Source: Methanomicrobiales archaeon (lineage in GTDB: Archaea > Halobacteriota > Syntropharchaeia > Alkanophagales > Methanospirareceae). Taken from it: 5,753 bases of DNA. Made by a program: the position numbers and the translations under genes. How positions within the stretch are numbered: the stretch's first letter is position 1; each line of letters starts with the position of its first letter. The notes beneath the pieces were generated by a model. It was not told the DNA's origin. It was given only the letters and a program-made list of their open reading frames with translations, and made no database searches. Location: the NCBI GenBank assembly GCA_003160755.1, contig QEXZ01000104.1:1-5753 (forward strand), in the 5' to 3' direction. Positions 1 through 5,109 of this stretch are shown here, one piece after another.

Positions 1-162
1 CACACAAAAGAGCCGGTGCCTTTTGCGATCTATCGGTCGCACTACGAGAGCAGCGGCAAAGAAAGGAGAGGTAAAAAAGCATTTTGCACATTTGACGAAA
101 CATCAGCAAAGAAAGGTCCTCAGTTAGAAGCATGCGACCTGATGCCTTTTTTCTTTGGTTAA
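1..162 (+). CDS. apgM: C-terminal end of archaeal 2,3-bisphosphoglycerate-independent phosphoglycerate mutase (partial)
   Basis: The frame is open from the first base and stops with TAA at 160-162, giving the last 53 residues of a protein that starts outside the window. It opens with HTKEPVPFAIY, which resembles the 'TH/SH-T-x-D/E-PVP' segment of archaeal phosphoglycerate mutases, where a histidine after the DHxTP motif helps bind the metal. It ends with an acidic segment and DLMPFFFG, like the 'G.DLMP' tail of this family. The enzyme would interconvert 3- and 2-phosphoglycerate in cytoplasmic glycolysis or gluconeogenesis. The catalytic serine region is not in view, so another member of the alkaline-phosphatase-like metalloenzyme superfamily is possible. 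The assignment rests on recall of the family tail only. Confidence 0.65.
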   Translation, partial: HTKEPVPFAIYRSHYESSGKERRGKKAFCTFDETSAKKGPQLEACDLMPFFFG

Positions 163-205
163 AAGATATTTTCCATTGCATCTGGGGCTATGTCATCTCT
201 TCGGT

Positions 206-233
206 AAAACTTTCTTTTTGGAAGAAAGGTTTT
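206..233 (+). repeat. Pyrimidine/purine hairpin, copy 1, with T-run
   Basis: CTTTCTT at 210-216 pairs with AAGAAAG at 222-228 around a TTTGG loop. AAAA at 206-209 can extend the stem with the following T residues across one bulged G. The 3' arm runs into seven T residues (230-236), so it resembles an intrinsic terminator for the upstream mutase gene. It lies 43 bases after that stop codon and abuts the prenyl synthase start. It belongs to the same family as the hairpins at 1534, 2003, 4086, 5001 and 5056. Confidence 0.6.
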
Positions 234-240
234 TTTAAAT
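221..240 (+). promoter_or_regulatory. Possible BRE/TATA element in front of the prenyl synthase
   Basis: The sequence GAAGAAAGGTT (221-231) runs directly into TTTTTTAAAT (231-240). The same 11-mer precedes the clear TATA box of uS8 at 1564-1574. If this is a TATA box, transcription would begin roughly at 260-265. That would favour the internal ATG at 263 and a leaderless message over the ATG at 239. The T-run could equally be only the tail of a terminator. Confidence 0.3.
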
Positions 241-1327
241 GCAAGAATTATATCGTATTAACATGGTTACCCGAGAAATAAAATCCAACAATCGCAGTTC
301 GGAGCTTGGCAGCATTGGAGGAGCCTATGCAGCTATTTTCGAAGATGCGTATAAAAGGAACTTAGAGGGACGCGGGCCTGATACGCTTTATAAGCCGATA
401 ATTGACCTGTTGGGAAGGGGAGGGAAAAGATTAAGACCTTCTTTATGTCTCATGGCTTGCGAGTTAGTGGGCGGGGAGATAAAAAAGGCGCTGCCAACTG
501 CGATATGTATAGAATTCTTTCATAATTTCTCTTTAGTGCACGATGACATCGAGGATGAAAGCAAGCTGAGACGTGGAGAGCCCGCATTGCACATAAAATA
601 CGGCGTGCCCATTGCGGTAAACGCCGGAGATGGGCTATATGCTCTGAGTTACGAAGCGTTGAAAGTGAACAGGGGCTTACTGGGTTTAGAGCGAGCGTGG
701 GAGATATTTGAAGAGATTGCAGAGCTTTGTGTTGTGCTTTCAGAGGGGCAAGCGATGGACCTTGAGTTTAAGGATAGAAAGGAAATGGCTGAATTAGAAG
801 TAATAGAGACGCTGAGGAAGAAGACCGCGAAACTGTTCGGGGTTTCCGCTAAATGCGGCGCTATTGCTGGTGGAGCATCGCACGAGACAGCGGAGGATTT
901 AAGCAGTGCCTGGGAGGACATCGGAATTGCGTTTCAGATACGAGATGACATTCTCAACGTGTTAGGGGAAGAGGAGAAATATGGGAAGAGGATAGGAGAG
1001 GATATTGCAGAAGGAAAACCCACTTTGCTCCTTGTTAATTGTTTGGAGCACTGTGAAGCCCGTGAAAAGGAAAATATTTACGAATGTTTTCACAATTACG
1101 ATAAAGCAAAAATAGAAGAAGTCGTAGATTTGTTCAGGAAGTATGGGGCAATAGATTACTCGGAGGGAATAGCGATGCGATACCTGCGTAGTGGAACAGA
1201 TAAAATAAGAAAAATAGATATAAAAGGAAAAGGAGAAGGAGACGGAGAAATAGAAGGTAAAAGTAGAGAAGAGATAAAAGAGAAGATGGTGGCTCTGGCG
1301 GAATATTTCGTGGAGAGAGAAAGATAA
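239..1327 (+). CDS. idsA: Short-chain isoprenyl diphosphate synthase, probably geranylgeranyl diphosphate synthase
   Basis: The 362-residue protein is a trans-prenyltransferase that condenses isopentenyl diphosphate with allylic diphosphates, supplying the chain for archaeal membrane lipids. The family motifs occur in order: GGKRLRP (61-67), the first aspartate-rich motif DDIED (102-106), GQAMD (170-174), RKKTAKLF (193-200) and the second aspartate-rich motif DDILN (236-240), then GEDIAEGKPTLLL (253-265). Phe97 sits five residues before the first aspartate motif, the position where type I archaeal enzymes carry the Phe that sets a C20 product, so geranylgeranyl diphosphate is the likely product. 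Residues about 322-346 are a Lys/Glu/Gly-rich low-complexity stretch not expected in the family. The start used is ATG 239; ATG 263 (residue 9) is a serious alternative because a TATA-like run overlaps 231-240. uS14 follows 47 bases downstream, probably in the same transcript. Confidence 0.92.
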   Translation: MQELYRINMVTREIKSNNRSSELGSIGGAYAAIFEDAYKRNLEGRGPDTLYKPIIDLLGRGGKRLRPSLCLMACELVGGEIKKALPTAICIEFFHNFSLVHDDIEDESKLRRGEPALHIKYGVPIAVNAGDGLYALSYEALKVNRGLLGLERAWEIFEEIAELCVVLSEGQAMDLEFKDRKEMAELEVIETLRKKTAKLFGVSAKCGAIAGGASHETAEDLSSAWEDIGIAFQIRDDILNVLGEEEKYGKRIGEDIAEGKPTLLLVNCLEHCEAREKENIYECFHNYDKAKIEEVVDLFRKYGAIDYSEGIAMRYLRSGTDKIRKIDIKGKGEGDGEIEGKSREEIKEKMVALAEYFVERER

Positions 1328-1340
1328 AGATAAAGATAAA
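1323..1340 (+). repeat. Three tandem GATAAA hexamers spanning a stop codon
   Basis: GATAAA occurs three times head to tail at 1323, 1329 and 1335. The first copy contains the prenyl synthase stop codon (TAA 1325-1327). It is the 3' part of a long purine-rich stretch from about 1197 to 1380 on the + strand. Slippage here would change only the 3' untranslated spacer unless a copy before the stop were lost. Confidence 0.75.
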
Positions 1341-1358
1341 CTATAAAGTAAGTAAAAA

Positions 1359-1363
1359 GGAGA
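1359..1363 (+). promoter_or_regulatory. Shine-Dalgarno-like site of uS14
   Basis: GGAGA lies 11 bases upstream of ATG 1375 and is the best ribosome-binding match in front of any gene here. The codon just before the ATG in frame is TAG (1372-1374), so this ATG is the only reasonable start. A TATA-like TATAAAG at 1342-1348 could give a nearly leaderless message instead, which would leave this site outside the transcript. Confidence 0.5.
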
Positions 1364-1374
1364 TAATAAAATAG

Positions 1375-1530
1375 ATGGAGAGGAACAAGGATAAGAGATT
1401 TGGAAGAGGTGCAAATACCTGCAGGCGATGTGGCAGGAAACGGGGATTAGTCCGTAAATACGGGATTTATCTGTGCAGGCAGTGCTTCAGAGAGATAGCG
1501 CGGGAAATAGGGTTTAAGAAATACAACTAA
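1375..1530 (+). CDS. rps14: 30S ribosomal protein uS14 (zinc-binding archaeal type)
   Basis: This 51-residue protein is easily missed because of its length. It binds 16S rRNA in the head of the small ribosomal subunit. Cys16, Cys19, Cys34 and Cys37 form the CxxC...CxxC zinc site (CRRCG and CRQCF). The rest follows the archaeal uS14 pattern: a basic N-terminus with RFGRG, a GLVRKYG turn before the second knuckle, and the C-terminal REIAREIGFKKYN. The start is fixed by an in-frame TAG immediately upstream and a GGAGA site. It lies between the prenyl synthase and uS8. In most archaea it is preceded by uL5, so the upstream neighbour is unusual. A family hairpin begins 3 bases after its stop codon. 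Confidence 0.96.
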   Translation: MERNKDKRFGRGANTCRRCGRKRGLVRKYGIYLCRQCFREIAREIGFKKYN

Positions 1531-1533
1531 AAC

Positions 1534-1552
1534 CTTTTCTTAGAAAGAAAAG
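1534..1552 (+). repeat. Pyrimidine/purine hairpin, copy 2, after uS14
   Basis: CTTTTCTT (1534-1541) pairs perfectly with AAGAAAAG (1545-1552) around an AGA loop. It starts 3 bases after the uS14 stop. It is followed by a purine-rich tail that leads into the uS8 promoter. It may act as a terminator, an RNA-processing site or a 3'-end stabiliser between uS14 and uS8. There is no long T-run directly after it, so simple intrinsic termination is not certain. Confidence 0.65.
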
Positions 1553-1563
1553 CTTTACCAAAA

Positions 1564-1583
1564 GAAGAAAGGTTAAATATATA
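1564..1583 (+). promoter_or_regulatory. BRE/TATA promoter of uS8
   Basis: TTAAATATATA (1573-1583) is a strong archaeal TATA box, preceded by a purine-rich BRE-like GAAGAAAGG. Its centre is about 32 bases before the uS8 ATG, so transcription would begin only about 5 to 8 bases before the start codon. No Shine-Dalgarno sequence is evident in 1595-1609, consistent with a very short leader. Confidence 0.6.
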
Positions 1584-1609
1584 GGAACGATAAAAAATAA
1601 GAGAAAAGA

Positions 1610-2002
1610 ATGTCGCTAAATGACCCGCTTGCGGATGCCCTTTCGCAGATAAAGAATACGGAAAGAGTTGGGAAGATGGAATGTGAGATAAAGCCCGCTT
1701 CAAAGCTGATAGGGAATATGCTGGGAGTAATGCAAGAAGGCGGTTACGTAGAGGAGTTTGAGTTCGTAGAAGATGGAAAAGCGGGAATATTCAAGGTGAA
1801 ACTTAGTGGTAAAATAAACAATTGCAATGCGATAAAGCCGAGGTTCTACGTTCGTGCGAAGGAATACGAGAAATGGGAGAAGAGATTTTTACCTGCGAGA
1901 AAATTCGGTTTGTTGATCGTTACGACTTCAAAGGGAGTGATGGCACATGAAAAAGCGATTGAAGCGGGGGTAGGCGGGCAATTGCTGGCTTTTGTGTATT
2001 AA
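1610..2002 (+). CDS. rps8: 30S ribosomal protein uS8
   Basis: The 130-residue protein matches archaeal uS8 over its whole length, a primary 16S rRNA-binding protein of the small-subunit platform. The N-terminus DPLADALSQIKNTER is the conserved first helix. The middle carries the KLIGNMLGVMQEGGYVEEF segment. The C-terminal signature is TSKGVMAHEKAIEAGVGGQLLAFVY, the rRNA-binding 'TSxG ... vGG-LA' end. Its length is normal for archaea. It appears to have its own TATA promoter at 1573-1583, so it need not depend on the uS14 transcript. Normally uL6 follows; here the next gene converges from the opposite strand and the two stop codons overlap (1999-2002). Confidence 0.97.
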   Translation: MSLNDPLADALSQIKNTERVGKMECEIKPASKLIGNMLGVMQEGGYVEEFEFVEDGKAGIFKVKLSGKINNCNAIKPRFYVRAKEYEKWEKRFLPARKFGLLIVTTSKGVMAHEKAIEAGVGGQLLAFVY

Positions 2003-2961
2003 ATCAAACCTTTTAGAAAAAGGTTTGATCCAAAAATTTCTGAGCTATTTACTTCATACTTTCCATAATTCATCGTAAGCATTCCAGAGATTCCAAACTC
2101 CGCGAGTAGCACTAAATCTTCTTTTTCAAGCCTTTTTTCCTCAACAGGCGGAACGGGCTTTGTCCTTCTGCAAATTATCCTTCCACCCGTCATTTTGGCA
2201 CCTACATAGCCTTTACATCCCCCTTTCACGAACACAAGCCCTTTTCTCATCTCCACACCTAAGAATTCCGCTGCCTCCCCTAATATTACGACTTTACCGC
2301 CGTTAAGCAAAGCAGCTGCGTTCATCCCCGCGTTCCCTTCCACCAATACAAAACCTTTTCGCATCAATATGCCAACGCTTATCCCAACGTCTCCCTTCAC
2401 ATGCACCTTCGCCTCTTTCATGCATCGAGCAGCAAGCGTGCTTCTCAAAATCCGGTCAGCAAGAAACAGCTCGCCTTCTTTGAACACGTTGGGCTCCAGT
2501 ATGCTCTTCATTTCCTTCTCTTCTGGATGATGCAAGAGCCATGTTATCGAAACAAATTTCTTGTAACCTTCCAAATCGGATTTTACCTGCACCACATTGC
2601 CAAGAGGCTCTTCAACTTTGCTCTTAACGTAAACAGCACCAGAAAGCATACCCATTCCGAGATAAGCACCTGCATTTCCATCTACGATTACAGATCCCAC
2701 TTCGGGCAGCTCATTTCCGCTGCCACCGAAAAAGACAAGGTCAACGCCCAAACTCGAACCGAGCCTCTTGCCTGCATCTCCTTTTATATGCACGTCTTCG
2801 CCTTTTTTCAATGCCTCAACCACGTCTTCATACGAATGGCTCGTGCCGAGTTGAGAAGGAATCATGTCGGCAGGATTGAGTTTTGCTCCTCTGTGCTGCC
2901 AGAAGAAATCATAAGTAAAGTCGCCAATACAGTCCTGTGGTGAACTCAGTTTTAGCTCCAT
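1999..2961 (-). CDS. GXGXG-motif beta-helix protein (FwdC / glutamate synthase C-terminal-like)
   Basis: The 320-residue protein carries repeated strand-turn units of the right-handed beta-helix seen in formylmethanofuran dehydrogenase subunit C and the C-terminal domain of glutamate synthase. Clear units are VHIKGDAGKRLGSSLG (57-72), VIVDGNAGAYLG (91-102) and a run of about four units at 187-264 (GDVGISVG, EGNAG, LGEAAEFLG, GGCKGYVG). The helix is interrupted at about 115-185 by a non-repetitive segment containing HHPEE. The N-terminus (1-55) and C-terminus (265-320) are not repeat-like. Such domains usually serve as scaffolds in multi-subunit redox enzymes, but no partner subunit is adjacent, so the role is unknown and FwdC itself is not claimed. 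It diverges from a radical SAM gene and converges on uS8. Its last residues are encoded by a hairpin. Confidence 0.82.
   Translation of the reverse strand: MELKLSSPQDCIGDFTYDFFWQHRGAKLNPADMIPSQLGTSHSYEDVVEALKKGEDVHIKGDAGKRLGSSLGVDLVFFGGSGNELPEVGSVIVDGNAGAYLGMGMLSGAVYVKSKVEEPLGNVVQVKSDLEGYKKFVSITWLLHHPEEKEMKSILEPNVFKEGELFLADRILRSTLAARCMKEAKVHVKGDVGISVGILMRKGFVLVEGNAGMNAAALLNGGKVVILGEAAEFLGVEMRKGLVFVKGGCKGYVGAKMTGGRIICRRTKPVPPVEEKRLEKEDLVLLAEFGISGMLTMNYGKYEVNSSEIFGSNLFLKGLI
2003..2029. terminator. Perfect 12-bp hairpin shared by two convergent genes (copy 3)
   Basis: Bases 2003-2014 pair perfectly with 2018-2029 around an AGA loop; the core is AAACCTTTT/AAAAGGTTT. It starts on the base after the uS8 stop. 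On the other strand it encodes the last eight or nine residues of the GXGXG protein. The stem is the longest of the hairpin family here and is symmetric, so it could end or protect transcripts from both directions. No T-run longer than three follows it on the + strand. Confidence 0.7.
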
Positions 2962-3038
2962 ATTTATATTGTGTTTTGAATTGTGACTTCAGTGTTTAGA
3001 ATTTATACCACAAGAGATTAAATAGTTACTAATCGGGC
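2962..3038. promoter_or_regulatory. Divergent promoter region between GXGXG and radical SAM genes
   Basis: This 77-base A/T-rich spacer holds start regions for both strands. On the minus strand TATAAAT (3007-3001) lies about 40 bases before the ATG and would give a leader near 20 bases. A second TATA-like run at 2962-2969 is too close to be used. On the plus strand ATTTATA (3001-3007) would give a leader of about 10 bases; ATTAAATA (3017-3024) is too close to ATG 3039 unless start selection differs. No strong Shine-Dalgarno site is visible for either gene. Confidence 0.45.
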
Positions 3039-4079
3039 ATGGAATGTGAGCTAATCAAGCAGGGATTCGAGCAGGGAAGTTGCCAGGTGTTTGATTTTGA
3101 GGAGGGAAGATGGCGAAAAGCTTGTGAATCCGCGCTTAAGTATAAAGATGGAATTCCATACAGGTTGATAAATGCGATTTTCCTTTCAAGACCTGAGCAT
3201 TATCTTTCTATTTACCAGTCGGGATGCAATCTCGCATGTAAAAAATGTCATTCATGGCATTTTACTCAAAATGCCGTAGGAGACTGGATGTCTCCCTATG
3301 ATGTGGCAAAGGAAGTCGAGAAATATTTGAGCGATTACGAAATCACTTTTGTACGGAGAGAGCATGCAACGAGTTGGCACGCACATGAGCTTTGTGACTC
3401 ATGCGGAAGTTGTGTTATGCATGGCAAGAGAAGCAAGAGATGCCTAGGAGTGCTTGGCGTTGACAAAATTGAGTTAAGTCCGCAGGGCTGGGGACCTGCT
3501 CGCAATATAGTTGCATTCACAGGTGGCGACCTCGCATGCCAGCCTGATTTCTATGTGAAGTCTGCGGAATTGATAAAAGAATTAAATGAAAGAGTTTTGG
3601 TGCTTTTTGAAACCAACGGGTATGGGCTCACTCCGGGCAACTTAGACATATTCAAAGAATCGGGAATAGATTCCTTCTGGCTGGATATAAAGGCTTTTGA
3701 CGAGGAGACGCATCGAAAGCTTACCGGCGTATCGAATTCTCGCATCTTGAAACTCCCGGCGGAGATAAAGGAAAGAGGATTTGTTTTAGAGGTTCTCTCA
3801 CTCTATATTCCCGGCTGGGTAGAAACAGACCAGATAGCTAAAATTGCGGCTGAGTTAGCATCTGTGGATGCCGGAATTCCCTTCACTATCCTCGCTTTCT
3901 TTCCAGAGTATCAAATGGGGGATGTTCCGTCTCCCACTATGTGGCAAATGATGGATGCTTATAACGCTGCAAAGGATGCGGGATTGAGAAAAATCCGGCT
4001 TGGAAATGTCCATTTATTTGTGAACACACGTGGAGAATACGAGGTTTTGGAAAAGCTCGTTGGGCGAGAAAGTCTTTAA
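3039..4079 (+). CDS. Radical SAM protein related to pyruvate formate-lyase activating enzymes, with extra Cys insert
   Basis: The 346-residue protein has the radical SAM cluster motif CNLACKKC (Cys63, Cys67, Cys70; Cx3Cx2C) that would bind the [4Fe-4S] cluster and S-adenosylmethionine. TGGDLACQPDF (161-171) is the 'GGE'-type SAM-binding strand. ETNGYG (191-196) and DSFWLDIKAFDEETHRKLTG (211-230) follow the activating-enzyme pattern. Between the first two motifs an insert carries CDSCGSC plus Cys135 (Cys119, 122, 125, 135), which could hold a second Fe-S cluster as in glycyl-radical activases, but with only four cysteines. About 60 residues precede the cluster motif, with Cys4, 15 and 29. The end (FFPEYQMGDVPSPT to VRLGN-like RLGNVH) looks like a conserved archaeal subfamily. 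No glycyl-radical enzyme is in view, so the substrate is unknown. It is divergent from the GXGXG gene. Confidence 0.88.
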   Translation: MECELIKQGFEQGSCQVFDFEEGRWRKACESALKYKDGIPYRLINAIFLSRPEHYLSIYQSGCNLACKKCHSWHFTQNAVGDWMSPYDVAKEVEKYLSDYEITFVRREHATSWHAHELCDSCGSCVMHGKRSKRCLGVLGVDKIELSPQGWGPARNIVAFTGGDLACQPDFYVKSAELIKELNERVLVLFETNGYGLTPGNLDIFKESGIDSFWLDIKAFDEETHRKLTGVSNSRILKLPAEIKERGFVLEVLSLYIPGWVETDQIAKIAAELASVDAGIPFTILAFFPEYQMGDVPSPTMWQMMDAYNAAKDAGLRKIRLGNVHLFVNTRGEYEVLEKLVGRESL

Positions 4080-4082
4080 AAA

Positions 4083-4115
4083 ACACTTTCTTTCTAAAGA
4101 AAGAACCTGTGCTAA
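4083..4115 (+). repeat. Hairpin element copy 4, with ACCTGTGCTAA tail
   Basis: CTTTCTT (4086-4092) pairs with AAGAAAG (4097-4103). The element begins ACACTTT (4083-4089), 3 bases after the radical SAM stop, and ends ACCTGTGCTAA (4105-4115). CAC 4084-4086 can also pair with GTG 4109-4111 as an outer clamp. The same head and tail recur at 4996-5031, after the next gene. Confidence 0.65.
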
Positions 4116-4123
4116 GAAAGAAA

Positions 4124-4993
4124 ATGTCTCTGAGGTTTGAGGCTGAGGAGGGGAAAGAAGAGAAAAATCGGAAGAAATACGAAGCCGATTATCTTGCATG
4201 GTTAGAGCGTGCAGCAAAGGAAATAGCAACAACGCTAAAGAATCTTGAGGTAAAGAAAATAAACAAAATCGTTGAGTTTTACGAAAAAAGCCTCGGACAT
4301 CCTGCTTCGATGCACTTTCCACTCGAAAGCGAAGAGAAAGAAACAATTGAAAAACTTGTTGGCAAAAACCGTGTCAAGAACACCATTTTGATGAAAACAA
4401 AAGCTCTTATTTTCGCACCCACCATTTTAGCGCCTTCTACATTCCCCTTAGATTACGGCACGGCAATGCATCGTCATTTTTTCCTTCACGGCTTGTGGTT
4501 TTCCGCCATCGCATTGAACGAGGTTTACCTGGAATCCGCAACTGAACCCATGCTTAGATACATGCTCGAGCATGAACTCGCTCAGGGAGAAATCTACAAA
4601 GAATTAGCCACACAGAGCATAAAAATCCTCAGCTCTGAGATGAAAGGCGTAGTCCACGAAGAAGCAATGGTAAAAGCGATACAGCGGTCTGCCATTTCGG
4701 CTCAAGAACTCGAACGAGAAAGGCAATTGATTCTCGACCTTTCTGCACAATCTCCACTGGTTCCCACGCATTTCGCTTCTGCATCGCTTTTTAGATATTT
4801 AGAGAAGAATTGGGAAGAAGTAAAGCGGTTTGGACTTCCCAGCCAGAACGAGAAAGAAAAAGAATTAGAGCTTTCTGCTGAAAAATTCGCCGATTGGGCT
4901 GATTTCTCTTGTAGCTCATTCAAAATATTTTTAAAAAAGCTGAAACAGGAAATAACTATGACGGGTGCAGAATATGGCACTGAAATCGTGTAG
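4124..4993 (+). CDS. Unrecognised soluble protein, probably helical, His/Glu-rich core
   Basis: The product is 289 residues from ATG 4124. An in-frame GTG at 4109 would add five residues, but that codon lies in the tail of a repeat that recurs in non-coding sequence at 5021, so ATG is preferred. I do not recognise the family. There is no signal peptide or clear membrane segment; the N-terminus is strongly charged. Much of the sequence reads as amphipathic helix (residues 22-58, 125-205, 220-236, 246-275). A central cluster of possible metal ligands is visible: His116, His118 and His122 (MHRHFFLH), His150-Glu151 and Glu156 (EHELAQGE), and His178-Glu179-Glu180. This is reminiscent of helical-bundle metal sites, but no named motif such as HExxH is present. 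It follows the radical SAM gene on the same strand after 44 bases, so a shared transcript is possible, although a hairpin lies between them. Confidence 0.8.
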   Translation: MSLRFEAEEGKEEKNRKKYEADYLAWLERAAKEIATTLKNLEVKKINKIVEFYEKSLGHPASMHFPLESEEKETIEKLVGKNRVKNTILMKTKALIFAPTILAPSTFPLDYGTAMHRHFFLHGLWFSAIALNEVYLESATEPMLRYMLEHELAQGEIYKELATQSIKILSSEMKGVVHEEAMVKAIQRSAISAQELERERQLILDLSAQSPLVPTHFASASLFRYLEKNWEEVKRFGLPSQNEKEKELELSAEKFADWADFSCSSFKIFLKKLKQEITMTGAEYGTEIV

Positions 4994-4995
4994 CG

Positions 4996-5031
4996 ACACT
5001 TTTTCTTTTTACAAAAGAAAACCTGTGCTAA
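4996..5031 (+). repeat. Hairpin element copy 5, with ACCTGTGCTAA tail
   Basis: Bases 5001-5009 pair with 5013-5021 around a TAC loop. The head ACACTTT (4996-5002) and tail ACCTGTGCTAA (5021-5031) match the copy at 4083-4115 in the same orientation. It starts 2 bases after the stop codon at 4993. A six- or seven-base T-run at 5040-5045 follows shortly after, so it could contribute to termination. Confidence 0.68.
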
Positions 5032-5055
5032 AAGAAAACTTTTTTATTTGATCTC

Positions 5056-5068
5056 TTTCTTAAAGAAA
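5056..5068 (+). repeat. Short hairpin copy 6, before the group II intron
   Basis: TTTCT (5056-5060) pairs with AGAAA (5064-5068) around TAA. It resembles the core of the other family hairpins but lacks head and tail. It may be a degenerate copy or simply A/T-rich palindromic sequence. Confidence 0.4.
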
Positions 5069-5085
5069 AATTCCTCGTGAAATAG

Positions 5086-5099
5086 AACCTTTCAAGGTT
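5086..5099 (+). terminator. Small hairpin immediately upstream of the intron
   Basis: AACCT (5086-5090) pairs with AGGTT (5095-5099) around TTCA and is followed by TTC. The stem is short. It sits about 10 bases before the likely intron 5' end and may be part of the original target site, since some group II introns insert just after terminator stems. Confidence 0.35.
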
Positions 5100-5109
5100 T
5101 TCGGGGAGC

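Noticed and set aside
962..1414. Minus-strand open frame of 150 codons rich in Ser, Phe, Leu and Tyr
   Set aside because: It is antisense to the purine-rich end of the prenyl synthase and to uS14. Its composition is just the reverse of that tract, and it has no recognisable domain.
2401..2943. Plus-strand open frame of 180 codons
   Set aside because: It lies entirely antisense to the GXGXG gene, which has clear repeated motifs; there is no promoter or family signal for it.
4109..4123. GTG start adding five residues to the 289-residue protein
   Set aside because: The GTG lies in the tail ACCTGTGCTAA of a repeat that recurs in non-coding sequence at 5021-5031. ATG 4124 needs no such assumption, though the GTG cannot be excluded.
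4014..4346. Minus-strand open frame of 110 codons
   Set aside because: It spans the end of the radical SAM gene, a hairpin repeat and the start of the next gene, and shows no domain.
206..5068. CRISPR array
   Set aside because: The hairpin copies are spread irregularly between genes, vary in sequence and have no regular spacers.
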